From contig OY759218.1 in the NCBI GenBank assembly GCA_963662175.1, positions 10,160,001-10,224,000 of the forward strand: a DNA stretch of 64,000 nucleotides. Direction: 5' to 3'. Positions 11,766-25,054 of the stretch are shown here, in pieces. A program made the position numbers and the translations under genes. Position 1 is the stretch's first letter; each line of letters begins with the position of its first letter. A model generated the notes under the pieces. The model searched no databases. It worked only from the letters and a program-made list of their open reading frames with translations, and was not told where the DNA came from. The stretch comes from Aradus depressus (taxonomy: Eukaryota; Arthropoda; Insecta; Hemiptera; Aradidae).

Positions 11766-12700
11766 AAAGGGTCTAGCTGGATAAGAGTGCGAAAACTGCC
11801 CCCAACGATTTTCGAATGGGCGATTGACCTACAGTTTGCACATGTAAAAAAAAAAATGTTTCCTGAAAATTTCAGCTCCCAACTCCAATTATTCGATGAG
11901 AAAAAGAATAAAAAGGCAATTTTAATTTTTTTTTTTTTTTTTCCGTAGTATGCAACTGTTGATTTTTTTAAAAAGTCTTATGCTTTAAATACACCTCTAT
12001 AGTATTTTTTTATTATCTTCCGATTTAAATTCGATTTTTCGTCGAATTTTGAAAAATTCAAAATGGATTTTTTGAATGTTATTTTTGAGTGACACCAAAT
12101 TTTCACAGAATATGTGTTTTTTATATCAAAATATTCCCTAATTTTTTCAAGTTTTTTGGTGTGGTGCAACAATGTTAAAAAAAATAAAAAATATTTTTTT
12201 CGGTTATTCCCGTTTATATCTATATATATGATATTATGAATTTTTATTAAAATAATGTTGTAAAATATAAATATTTTTTATTTTTGCAAAATACAATATA
12301 TAGCAGTAATTTTTTGAACGGTTTTTAACAGTAGGTACTATTTTTTTAACATAATTTTATGAAAAATTTTTTTAAATAAAATAACATTCAAAAAATCCAT
12401 TTTGAATTTTTCAAAATTCGATGAAAAATCGAATTTAAATCGGAAGATAATAAAAAAATACTATAGAGGTGTATTTGAAGCATAAGAACTTTAAAAAAAA
12501 TCGACAGTTCCATACTCGCAAAAACCAGAAAGAAAAAAAAAATTAAAATTGCCTTTTTATTTTTTTTCTTATCGAATAATGTGAGTTGGGAGCTGAAATT
12601 TTCAGGAAAAAGTTTTTTTTACATGTGCAAACTGTCGGTCAATCGCCCATTCGAAAATCGTTGGGGGCAGTTTTCGCACTCTTATCCGGCTAGACCCTTT
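11766..12700. mobile_element. Long foldback element (~0.93 kb)
   Basis: The left arm starts AAAGGGTCTAGCTGGATAAG; the right arm ends CTTATCCGGCTAGACCCTTT. The two arms match over roughly 400 bp, including a TGCCCCCAACGATTTTCGAA block and an ACTATAGAGGTGTATT block. The centre is AT-rich. No transposase is encoded. A transcript would form a very long hairpin. Confidence 0.85.
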
Positions 12701-12886
12701 GTCAATGGAAAGTCAAGTAACTGTAGCCCAACGTAATAGCTTGTGGACAGATTCTCATAAAAATCCCAGAAAAGCGATAATGAATACACATCATTTTCAC
12801 TGGGCCTAAAAATTGTCCCGTCCGCAGCTTCTTGGTCTAATAATAACGTTGTTCCATCACCACGGGAATAAGTGTTGCTGTAGTAA

Positions 12887-13535
12887 GGTGGCTTTCACGC
12901 CGGAGCGACATGCGACGCAACACGTGTTGGACACATTTGTCCCCGAGAATGAAACCGAGAAATCAATGGGGGCTTTCACACTGAAGACACAAATGTATCC
13001 AACACATATCATGTGTCAATGTACTTCTTGTACTTCTCCCATTTGCTCTCTCTCTAAAACCATAGAAGAGATACATTATACTCACACAACTGGTATTGAT
13101 CTTTCATCGGAAGTTCATGTTTTCCTACCTCCCGATACCAAAAATGAAAAAAACAAATGCCCGTCTGTATGTGTATTTGTCAGTGAACATGATAACTCCC
13201 GATAGAATGTGTATCCAAAACTCCATAAGGACAGCACCTATTGATTATCAGTCAAATCGAGCTAAGGAAAGGAGGAGGGGGGGGGGGGGGGGGTAGGGGC
13301 TTAAAACAAAAACTCTAAAACTGCCAATGTAATTAATAAACAACATGAAATTCTATATGTGAATTCAAAACCCCAAACGAACGACACCTATCTATTTTCC
13401 ACGAAATATGTATAAATGTTTATAATGTATGCAACACTTGTCTCTTTGATGTGAAAGCCCTGTGTCCTACAAATGTTTCCAACAAATGTGTTCAACACGT
13501 GTTGCGTCGCATGTCGCTCCAGTGTGAAAGCCACC
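12887..13535. mobile_element. PIF/Harbinger-like MITE with TAA target duplication
   Basis: The left end GGTGGCTTTCACGCCGGAGC is complemented by the right end GTGTGAAAGCCACC; the arms (about 60 bp) include CGACATGCGACGCAACACGT. TAA flanks both sides (12884-12886 and 13536-13538), the three-base duplication typical of PIF/Harbinger. A second internal block GGGGGCTTTCACACTGAAGA repeats the terminus. A partial copy of the AGCTGGGGAAGTA foldback family, including a G-run at 13278-13292, occupies about 13090-13410 inside it. Confidence 0.75.
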
Positions 13536-13539
13536 TAAC

Positions 13540-15985
13540 ATCTATTATCGATAAATACTTTTCTTGAAATTAGAGAAGGCCGAATTTGGCATTAAATTAA
13601 ATATAATTTATTTATAAAAATACTGGAAAATTTGGAGGTGATGTATTAGTAGTAAAAAAGGTTTCGTAAAATTCTTAAAGCCTACAATGCAGAAAATTCT
13701 CTTTGGTTGGGGAAATAGTTCTTAAGGACCAACGGGTTCAGGTAATATTTGTTTCTAAACAGAGCTTAGACCTGCGAGACTAAAGGCAAGAAGGTGGTCT
13801 TCTCAGAAAACATATTTTAACTTAGGAATAATGACTTTCGAAAATGAGTATACTGAGAAACGGACGGGAATTAATAGATTATTTGTTGGTAAATGGCTAT
13901 ACTGATAAGCAATACAATTTTTTAATCAAAACGGTAATTTTTTTGAAGATCCCTTTAACGATTTTACGAGCGATTTAACGAGCTACAGTACTTTACTAAA
14001 TGAAATTTTATCAAAAAAAAAAAGACGCTAAATTATAGAAAAATTAATAATAATAGTCTTAACATATTTTCAGTCGATTTTAAAAACCAGAGGAACGTAT
14101 CGTCCGGATTTGATAATTTGCTATAATTTTAGATATACAATGTCATAAAAATGAAAATTTAGTACAAAAAATAGACCAATATGAAATGTAATACAAATTG
14201 AATAATACTAAAATTAATAACTATATCACAGTCATTTGCTGTGGTACATTCAACATTTAGAAAATGTATTGATTAACATTAGTTTATGCACATGAGATCC
14301 ATATGGTCATATATACAAATAGCTACAACATTTATTAACAGCAAATTGAGAAAATGAATTAACTGAAGAGTTCAATTAAATATCATCTTTGGAAGATCAT
14401 CTTCAATCTTAAACCTGTAACAATAAGTAAATATAAAACTCTTGAAGATTATCTTGGTCAATATGCACATTACATAAGACCACAAAAACTAAAAAATAAT
14501 AATTAAAAAAGGTTTGTTTCACATTCAATCAAGCCTCATGATATAAAAATAATAATAAGAGAAAAAATTAAGAAATGTAATAAAATTAACAAAAAAACTA
14601 AACGGTACACGGACTCCCTTTACTCTTGCCAAAAAATATCCTCTAAATCAGTAATGTGAAGTCAGTGTACATTTGTTCGAATTAAAAATATTAAACAGAA
14701 GTATATTAAATATATTCGACATATCGTCGTAAGTCCAAAAACGCAAATTTTACAGGAGAGAAAAAATACTCCAAAGATTTTTATTTATTTATTTAAAATC
14801 AATTGTCTAATGATCATGTGACAATGTTTCTAAATGTAAGTCTGCTGCCGAAAATGCAATTTCACTTCGAATGTAGTATGAAAAAATTCGGACGTGGCCA
14901 GCATAGGACTTTCTTATACACAGCCAATTCTTTAAATTTGTGTTTTCCTTACGAAGAGAATTTATCTTGTCAATGAATTGCTATATGTATGTGTTGTATG
15001 TATAGACTATTCAGTCTCTTACATTGTGCTAGGCAACGGACGATACCGCAGCTAGTTTGTGCTAGGCAATGGCAACTAGACACCTTTTTTTAAAAAGCAT
15101 TTTCTACAACATTCTATTGTACATTTATTTGGACTCTATAACTCTATTCGCATTGTTCCCATCGAATCTGAGGACATACTGACATGGGAAATGTCATAAG
15201 GAACAATTTTTGTAAGAACCAGTTTTTCACAAAACAAATCATTTTTGTGGTAATAATTCAAACGTCTCAAAAAAATGGATTCAGAGTTGTCATTTTAAGA
15301 TTGTTTTCATACCACATCACGCAAACTGTCTGGTCGCCGAAAAAAAATATGACCTACTTATTAAATGCGTCTTTCAGTTTTCTCTAAAACTTTTATTTGA
15401 AGGAAGTTTTAATTAGATTAATAAAATAAAAGGCATAATATAAAATAAACCATAAACAAAGGAATAATATAAAATAAACCATAAATATTATGAAGGCATA
15501 ATATCAAAGAGGCCCCAAAGTAAAGTGATCTCAATTTTCGTCCGATTTTGATCAACATTTAATCAAATCTAAGTTAAGACATGAGACATCTTGAATTTCA
15601 ACTTCATTCCTATAATCCTTTCTGACTTAGACCCAGGCTACTTCACTTCTCAATTCTCTGTATTCTAAAAGCCCAATGGTGATATAAAATATGTTGAGAA
15701 ACATTTATGATTCAATAATGGTACATTTTTTATCTGGACAACACTGGAATTTAGGCTATGTCTTATCCGATTTTTTTTTTTTGAAAAGAGGAGGAATGAT
15801 TCTGTTCCGGATAAGTGAGTCTGTTTCTCCAACCATGAATTTACACATCAGGTCCTATATAATTTTGATTGGTAAATTATAAAGGACAAAGTTGCTCCCG
15901 GGCAGCGCCGAATGAACACAAGTGGGATATATGAATGAAGAGAAGGGGTCTTTGTACATACCTAATTGGAGACTCAAGATTATCT
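13540..15985. other. Intergenic region downstream of the KDM7-like gene
   Basis: AT-rich sequence between the C2H2/KVTF gene and the 3' end of the demethylase gene. Short ORFs show no recognisable protein. A short direct repeat (AATATAAAATAAACCATAAA, twice around 15430-15490) is the only structured item seen. Minus-strand poly(A) signals (TTTATT on the plus strand) exist near 15392 and could terminate the demethylase transcript. Confidence 0.45.
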
Positions 15986-15988
15986 CTT

Positions 15989-18900
15989 CTAACGTCTGAT
16001 TTTTTTCATATTCAATTTCAAAATTTTTCCAAGCCTTTGTTTTGGCGTTGACCCTTTCTTAGATTTTGTGTCTGAAAAAATAACAGGGAAATACAGGTAA
16101 CATATCAACACTTATGTACATTGTATATTTATTAACAAAAAAAATAAAAGTACATAAAAAACTAAAACAATAATACAATTTTGTAATCCGAATTGCCAGA
16201 TGGAACTAGGAAGTTTTTATATATTCTCGCGGTAGCATTCTGCTTAAAAACGGACGGCTTTACTGGCTTTATAACATGTTCATTTTCACGAGGCGGCAAA
16301 CATTGTAGAAGTGCGATAAACTATAGGTAATTGAAAAATAAGAAGATTAAATATTTATTTATATTCAAAAATGATTTGAGCAATTGGAATATCAGATCTC
16401 ACATTTTATCTTTTTATATCTCTTCCATTCAAGTCCGCTACCTCGGGTTTTACCTAGAAAGTAGACTAACGAGGAACCCACATACAACACCCCTAAATTA
16501 AAGACAACTAATGAGTTTTTAAGCGTAAAAATCTAGGAAGCGTTTTAACACATGGAATCTTGTGATTCACACAAAAATTACGATACACTGGCCTCTTTGT
16601 AATTTTGCAAATTGTAATTTTTTTATGATATTATCATTAATAGTCTAAAGACACCTACTTGAAGCCTCGGTAGAAGAAGGAATCTTCTTGATTTTCTTCT
16701 TACGAGTTAGTAGTGCTTTGTTCACATTCTTGCTGGATTTCCTTGTGACTTCCAAAGGCAATAACTGTAATAAAAAGAAGAGAAAAAAGTAACAATAATA
16801 TGAATACAATTATTGTGTTCCCAGATTTGCCAATTAATCAGGCAGTAAGTTTCGGGCAAAAAAATAATTTCATTCAGGGTTATCTTTCGGGCTTGTCTAA
16901 ATGCTTTACTAAATCGAACGAAAACATGAGATATTTCCGAGAGTAAATTATGAAAATTTCCTTTTTTTCATTTCGATCGAAACCGAACTAATCAATGTCA
17001 CTGTAAATGCATTTCCAATATACTTATAAATTGAGTTCGAATCATCACATTCCTCTTGTTAGGTTTGTTGGTCCTCATATACTCCCAATTAGGGCAGCAA
17101 GGACGAGCTCTCTACACCCTTTTCTTGTTCTTAAATCAATTCTGTTGCAACGAACGTTTTTCCTTATTTCATCCAATATATTTTCAATTGAACACATCAA
17201 AGAAAAAATAACCGGATTCTCCGACAATCTATCGCGGAACCTCCGATTCATGAAGCAGCTACCTAAACCAGTATGCCATGAGAAGGCAATCATAATGGAA
17301 AAAGTGAGTGCTCCAAATCGTGAGGCCCGAGTGCCTGGAGGAGCGAAAAAAAAGTTTTTGAGTATTCGAGAAACAAGGGAGAGAGGAACAAAGAGAGGCA
17401 GAGTGCATGCAAACTAAAAACACATATTTACTAAAACTCACATGCGTAATATGCAGATCTAGACAACTAAAGAATTTAGTTAATATGATCCCAAAAATAA
17501 TATTACCGTAAAACTGGTAGAAGGTTCATCAGCAGCAGCTGCTTCCAACCCCTTTTCAACGGCTGTATTTTTCTTTACAGCTCGGCAGGGTCTATCCGTT
17601 TTCGGAATCACATGCCCAACCTTCGCTCTTGGGCTCCATGGCTCATCATCTTTTTCATTTACATTCATGTTTTCTCCTTCTTCGTCAGAATGCAACAATG
17701 AAGGATAAACTAGGAAAAATCACAATAACTTAATTTTCAGGAGTTGTATTCTTATAATGATTCCACACTTGTTATAAATACACCCTCTTTTAGTTGTTGT
17801 TCATTCCCGGGCTTTAACTAAGGCGTCATATCCCCTACTGAACGCTCTTTCGTTGCTCTGGTGAACATGAGCCAGACTCTACTTTTGCCTCTCCAGGTAT
17901 AATTAGGATAGAGGTCTGAGTATAGCAACAGGTTCGAGACTGCTATTCAACATCCCCTCCGAAGGGCAGCGTGCTAAAACTCGGCTAGGATCAAACGCGC
18001 GACCTTTAGCACGGAATGCTAGCACGTTACTTGTGTGCTATCAGCACCCTCATGTTAATTCATACCAAAACAATGTAACGGGATAATCATAATTGTAACC
18101 TCGAAAAGCTAAATGAGTTAAATGCCATTTTTGTCGAAGTAACTTTTTTACACCAAAATGATCTATGTATCCAAGGCATAGCTATTTGAGCTAAGAGCCG
18201 TTTCACCCGCCTAGCTTAGCTCAAATATCAATTTATGCATTGGAATCGATACATAGATCATATTGGTCTAAAAAATGTTTTACGACAAAAATAACACTTA
18301 CAATCAACTTTATTACATCTTTCATATGAATATTATAACATCGAATTTTTTTCAAGACTCCAAAGGTGAAATGACCCACGATCATCGCCAAATTGTCGGT
18401 GCAAAATAACGTTTAACCAAATTAGATAACTTACTATAATTTTCGTCTTGGTGCACACTTTTATAGGATGTTACATCCTCCTCAGCTACCTGTGTCGCAA
18501 ACTCACTGTTATTTGTTTTTTTACGACTCAGATTCAATGGCCAGATACTGGGGACGACCTCGATCGGATGTACCAGTTGGGAAATGACAGGTTCTGGGAT
18601 CGGCTTGAACTCATATACATCCAGGTCCTGGGGCTCAATCCTAAAATCAAACCATCACATCAAAACGTAGCCTATTTTTGCTTGCTACAGTAAGAACGGT
18701 GAATCTTGCTCCTCGGGCTTGAGACAGATCGAACCGGGATTGACAGGTTGCTTGGGGCCCATAGCAAAATAGTCAGAGCGTCACGTTGCCTTGACATCAG
18801 TCGTTTATACGTACTATATACATAAACTATGTATACACATGAGTACATATGTATTAATTTTCCACAAAAAAATCAGTTATTTTAGTTTGCTTGCTTTTTT

Positions 18901-21900
18901 TTAAGCATACAATTTTAATTACATGGTTATGAAGTTCCGAAGTCACGATCCCTATGGAGACAAAGGAAAGACTAATTTGAAACTAGGAATATACGCACTA
19001 GAAGGAAAGAAGGGAGGGGAGTTCGAAGAAAATTTCACAAGGGGGATTGACTCATTGCTCTCGGAAAGAGTACCACCTGTTGTCCGTTTTTTGATGAACC
19101 ATCAAAGGAATGTTCGGCTCGGGCTGCGGTGTGTATAGACTCGTACCAAGCCGAACCGTCCCGACTTGTCCCGAGCACTGTTGTTGTTTCCAAATATTAT
19201 AACCTTCTCAAATATTTTGGTTTTTTGCAGTGCACGTTGTTGTAATTTAAGACTTTAAATAATAATAAAATGAAATACTAATAACAATAACGTAAATTTT
19301 TTATCTGCATAACTTGTGCAAAATATAAGGTTATGTTCGTTCGTATGGTTGTGGAGCATCCAAGTGCTCGGCTCGTTCGTTGAAAACTGAACACGAACCG
19401 AGCACTGCTCGGCTCGTTGCTCGCATGTCTGTACATACCCTAAACAAGAACCGTGTTTAAAACCCTTTTCTATAATGTTCGTATTTTTCATACGTTCGAA
19501 ACTCATACTGTTTTACCCAATTATGTATGTATGTGCTTACGTACATACATATTATATCGTTATAACCAGAATGAAAAAACAACTTTTTCTTATGTTTTAG
19601 ATCGTTTTATACGGAATATGGTTATACCTAACATCGTTAAATCCGGATTTATTTCTTCACTATTAAATAGCAAACCAAACTAGATACGGGTTTTACATCG
19701 TTATATTCGGAGAATCGTTATAAAAGGATTTTACTGTAGTTACCTTGCTCCTGAAGAGGTGGATGGAGGTAATTCAGTTGAGGAGAGTTTCTTGATCACT
19801 ACTTTCATACCACCGCTGAATATATGCCACTGATCTTTGTCCTCACAGGAATAACCTAGAACTTCTTCTGGAGGGGTATCAACTCCTTTATTAATTTTCT
19901 TCGTCTTAAATATAAAAACAAAAATGTATAAATATATTTATATTGGGCTATTATTTTAGTTATTTCTACAAAAATAAATAAATAAATTTTAGTTATTTCT
20001 ACAAAAAAATAAATATAAATATATATATATATATTTTATATTTATTTATTATTATTATTATTGAGCGGAGCTCATTCTGGAGTGAAACGGAAGAATGAGC
20101 GTAGCTCAATCTTTAGACGACTCGTGTGTTTCGTTTGTGCCCCTCCTGCATTAAAACTGTTTATCTGATCCTGATTAATTTTTGCATATTGATGGATGTC
20201 AGTCACGTTAAGGATGTTAAAAAATAATTTCGAAAATCGGACGTACCACGGAGGAATAATCAACGAAAATATGTTCATCCATAGACTTCAATGCGAAATG
20301 ACTGGTCACTGTTGCGGCCCTCATGTTTTTTTTTATCTGGGAGGTAAAAAAAAAACATTGAGCATGCCGTCCTGCGTTGGGACGCCAAGCGATGGTCCCG
20401 AGCCTGTGCGATGTCATTGAACTTTACCGTTAAAACTGCAGTTATTGTTTCTGCAGATAATTGTGATTTTTCATTGCTCCAGTAATCATCTGCAAGGGAA
20501 AATACCCTCACCACAGCAGTATTAGTACCGGGGCAACAAAATGCAAATTCAATTAATAATTTCAGGTAGGTAATAATACCTGGGTACCGAGGGAGCTCGC
20601 GGCGTAAGCTAAGCGAGTGACCGCTAATGAATTTAAAGTTCAAGGTATAGGCAATTTGAGTCACGGCTCCGCTCAATATTTGCAATTAGCAGAATGCATT
20701 GCATACCTAGTTTTATATATATATTAAATATAAAAATGTATATATATATATAAATACACCTTTCTTTTGACAGAAAAATCGATGAAATCCCCATAGTTGG
20801 GCCTCCGTCGTGTTCTGGTTGATCCACGTTTTGGTTTTGGTGGATGACGAAGGAGCCATTCTCTTTCAGCAATTCTTAATTGTTTCCCAAGATCTTTCAA
20901 AAACATCATAGCCTCGTCTTGGGTAAAATAAATTGAATCCAAAATGGAAACTTCCTAAAATTAACAAATTCAACATAATAACAGTTCAACATAAGCAAAA
21001 CTAATAACAGATAATAATAATAATAGATGTGCAGATTAGTGACCTTGTGATTATATCTTTTTTTTTTTTTAAGAGTAAGGAAAAGTATCTTACATCCGGA
21101 AGAGAGAGAGAGAGTGAGAGAGAGAGAAATGAAATGAAATGAAAATAAATTTTATTCTGGGACCGAGGTCCCCTAAGAATAAATACATGACAGTCACTGG
21201 ACAGAGCAGCAAATAAAATTAAATATCAGTGATAAGATAAAGGTGTGGATAAAACCAATAAGAGCAAAATAAATAAAACTAAATGAGAAAAATCATTAAA
21301 TAAAAATAAAATAGATAATGATGATAAAATTAAAAACAAATAAATAAACTAAAAAAATAATAGTAAAAAAAAGTTAAAATACAGATTCATTAAGAAGAAA
21401 TCAAAAGAAGATAAATGTGTCTAAATAAATATGTAGAGGATAAAATAAAATAAAAAGAGAGAGAGTGAGAGAGAGAAAAACATACATTTCAGAGGGGAGA
21501 GGGGGGATGCAACTTATCTAGATTTATATAAGGGGTCATATTTACGACACATATGAAAACCTCCTAATAATAAATAAAACAGTTATTGACAATACATGTT
21601 TTCAATAAATACTTCATCAGATAAATCTCACAGGACATCGTCTGTTCAATAGACACCTACACACTGTGGGAGTCAAGGACAGTCCTATCGAAAGTTATCG
21701 TGTTCACAGACACACCGAAATTTTTTTTCATACTTGGAATCTAGAGGTCGGGAAACATAAAATTTCGTTGAAAACTCGGCATGGAATTGTTGACCGATTA
21801 TATAACTTCTCCTACGCTTAGTGTAGCTGGGGAAGTAAAAGAACATGACAGGTTCGTTTGGAAAAGCGTGTGAGAAGTGAAAAGGGTGAAAAATATAACA

Positions 21901-24815
21901 TTTTGCTCTTAATCACTTTAAAAAAATCAGAGATCAAATGCGGCAGATACAAACAAACCTATAAGCTCTAAGCCAGCTGACACAAAATAAGGACCCCCCC
22001 CCCCTCCCCCTTCGCGCAGAAAACTATTAACTCAAATAAAACAACTATATTGAAAAAATAATAGACGACTTAAGACGGAGATAAAATATTTTTCAATGTG
22101 TAACATCATAATAAAAAAAACTTACTGTTTTTTGTAACCACTGCCGCAATGTGGTTAATAAAGCCCTTATACCTTGCAAAAGATACTGCGGAACTTCCTG
22201 GTTCTTTTCATTAGATATCTGTAGCTCCTTACAGAGCCCCTGAGCTGCAAACCAGTGAATAATCTCAAAGTCTGGAAACAGGTACCTTTCTGGAGTATTT
22301 CCCTTCTTCTCCATACTGTAAACCCTATAAAATAAAAAATATATTATACGTTCACATAAGGGCTTCAAGTCAAGAGGGTCGCCTTAAGAAAAAACAGTCG
22401 TCGGTGAATAACCGGCACTGCAGTTTCCCACCACAAGTAAGTTTTCGTTCTCCCTCCAAATCAATCGACAGTTTTGGCTAAAAAATCAATACGTAGTTCG
22501 TTTACACAGGGTCTTCTGAATCCTCGTACTAAATTCCTTGTCGTTACATTCATTACATCGCCAGTATAAGGGTTTTTGCGCCCCCTCCTCTGATCCCCCT
22601 TCCCTTCGGCCGATTTCGCAAAAAATTGACAGGTATCGTCCTTATGGGTTTTAGAAATTACAAATGAAATTTCATCTCAATAAATTCATTACAACGCGTT
22701 ATTAGTTTTTGTGTTAAGCCACCCCTCTTCCTTTTGCCATTTGGCTAAAAATCAATAGGTGTCGACCTTACGGAGTTCTGGATACACATATAAAATTTTG
22801 TGCCGATACAGTATTTCTATTAAGTGTTATCGTGCTTATAGATACATAGACAGACATCATTTTTCTTTTTTAGGAATCAGGCAGTTGGAAAATATGAAAT
22901 TCTGGTGAATACTCAACATCAAATTTGTGACCGATTACATAACTTGCTCTATACCACATAGAGCTGGGGAAGTAAAAATAATAAAATTTGTGTATTTCGT
23001 GAGGCTGCAGATGAAAACGACAAAAGTGAGACATTTACGGCACAATACGACCGTTTTACGTAATTTCTTTTTGAAAGTTCCCGATAATTACGGCAAGAAC
23101 ACATGGGTAAGCAAAGAAACCTCTTCCGAGGTGAAAGTCAAGTCTTGAAGATATAGTCTTAGATGTCATACTTTTTCCCATTCGATCGAAAAGCATGATG
23201 AAATACATCAATTCTAGCCAGTCTGTCCACCGCCAACATTGAAATTCTTGGCATTGTGAATAATGTCCCAACCTCAATGGACTAGTAGTATACACAACTG
23301 ATAAATCAGTTGTTTGTCTACTTTGTATCTTTGATAAACAACAAAACCTATCTTCCTACTGATAAAGCATTCATAATTAAGCCAAAATAAGACATGTGTG
23401 GTATTTTATTGTTGAACACAAAAATCTACAAATTGTACAAACGTTTTTTTTTTCTTCATCAACAGCCAAAGAAATACTAATGAAACTTTATAGTTACATG
23501 AGTGTGCGTATTTACATTACTCTACATAAGTTTCATTCCTTTCTGTCAACTATTAAGATAAATGAATAAAACAAACTTATTTTTGAAATATTGTCTATTC
23601 CACTAAAGATATAGACAATATTTCAAAAATAAGTTTGTTTTATTCATTTATTACAAGTTTCCACAATATGTCCGCGTTCCTCAACTTAGAAGTAACTATT
23701 AAGATTTTATGAAGATAATATCAACTGGTTCTATACTAATTGGACACACACTGTTACTTCCCGGCAAGGCCAGGTGCCTCTGCTAGTAGCAATAATTTGT
23801 CAATGCTCAATTGAATCGGCCAAACATCATTTCATTGTAATCTCATCACTAGAGACTGAATTTTTATGATATTGCATATTTTGTTTGTTTGCATTCTTTC
23901 ATTTGTTGAATGTATACTTTTATGTATAATGCCAATAGGACGCTCAATTTTATACGGCATGTTTTTGTATATTTGAGCATAAATATTGCTTTAATGATTA
24001 TTGATACCATCAAACTTACTGCAATTGTTGTTTAATATTGAGGCTATGGAGAAAATTTCCGCCGTACACTAATGAATCCTCAACAGTTAAAACAGCATGA
24101 ATCCAGCCAGTGGGTAGGAATAAAGTTGAACCCGCACACAAAGTCACTTTAAAGCATTCATCTACCTGAAAATAAGTTCATCTAAACGATACGAAACGAT
24201 AATATTGATCAGGCGGGGGCAGCAGTAAGAGCCCTCCAGTTGGATCTACCAATATTTTGCGACCTTTAGTAATTCTTTCTAGTTACATTTGTTTTCAGTA
24301 AATAAGAGCAAACTCGTGCGCAGAATGTGAACACTACAAAGAAAATAAATCGCAAAATAATGATGATACATTTAATTTTAAAAACTTTTAATTTAACGTA
24401 TAAAATGCCTATGATGATCCTGTATTTATGATGAATAATAAAGTAACAATAAAGAAATAAGTTAAAATTATAACAACATGAAAAAAATCAACGAATAGTG
24501 AATGTAGGTAAGCTATGAGGATAAGATAGGATGATGATGTACGAGCAGTCCCCCATACAAATGTACTTTTTATTGGCTTTATTCATTTTCAGTTGTTCTG
24601 AACTATAAATAATTTACTATTTGAGCAAAAGAAGGGGTATTTGATGCCTTTGGTTGGGTCAAAAGTGTGGCACTTGTCGACTATGTGTATAAATATAAAA
24701 TAATATATATATACATATATATGTAAAATAATATATATTATTTTTTTTAGTAACTGAGGCAACCCCATTCCACCCATATTGTCGACAATTGCCACACTTT
24801 TGTATGGCAAGTTGA

Positions 24816-24880
<65 letters not shown>

Positions 24881-24996
24881 TCTCGTTGAAATATGTCTAT
24901 TCCACAAAAAATAGATTTACTTAAACTACCGCTTTTGGCTTTACACCACCGTCAAGTTTAGTTATAAAGTAAGCCAGTTTTCTGAGTGGGAACACT

Positions 24997-25054
<58 letters not shown>

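Noticed and set aside
18650..18770. Possible extra KDM7 exon ([20 protein letters not shown]) with a 48-base intron to 18640
   Set aside because: The segment looks coding, but no acceptor keeps it in frame with the upstream exon at 19744, whereas the exon starting at 18640 joins 19744 in phase without it. Left out of the model; transcript data would decide.
19100..19420. GCTCGG-rich sequences suggesting hAT-type ends
   Set aside because: Blocks GTTCGGCTCGGGCT and AACCGAGCACTGCTCGGCTC are similar but I could not define matched ends or target duplications.
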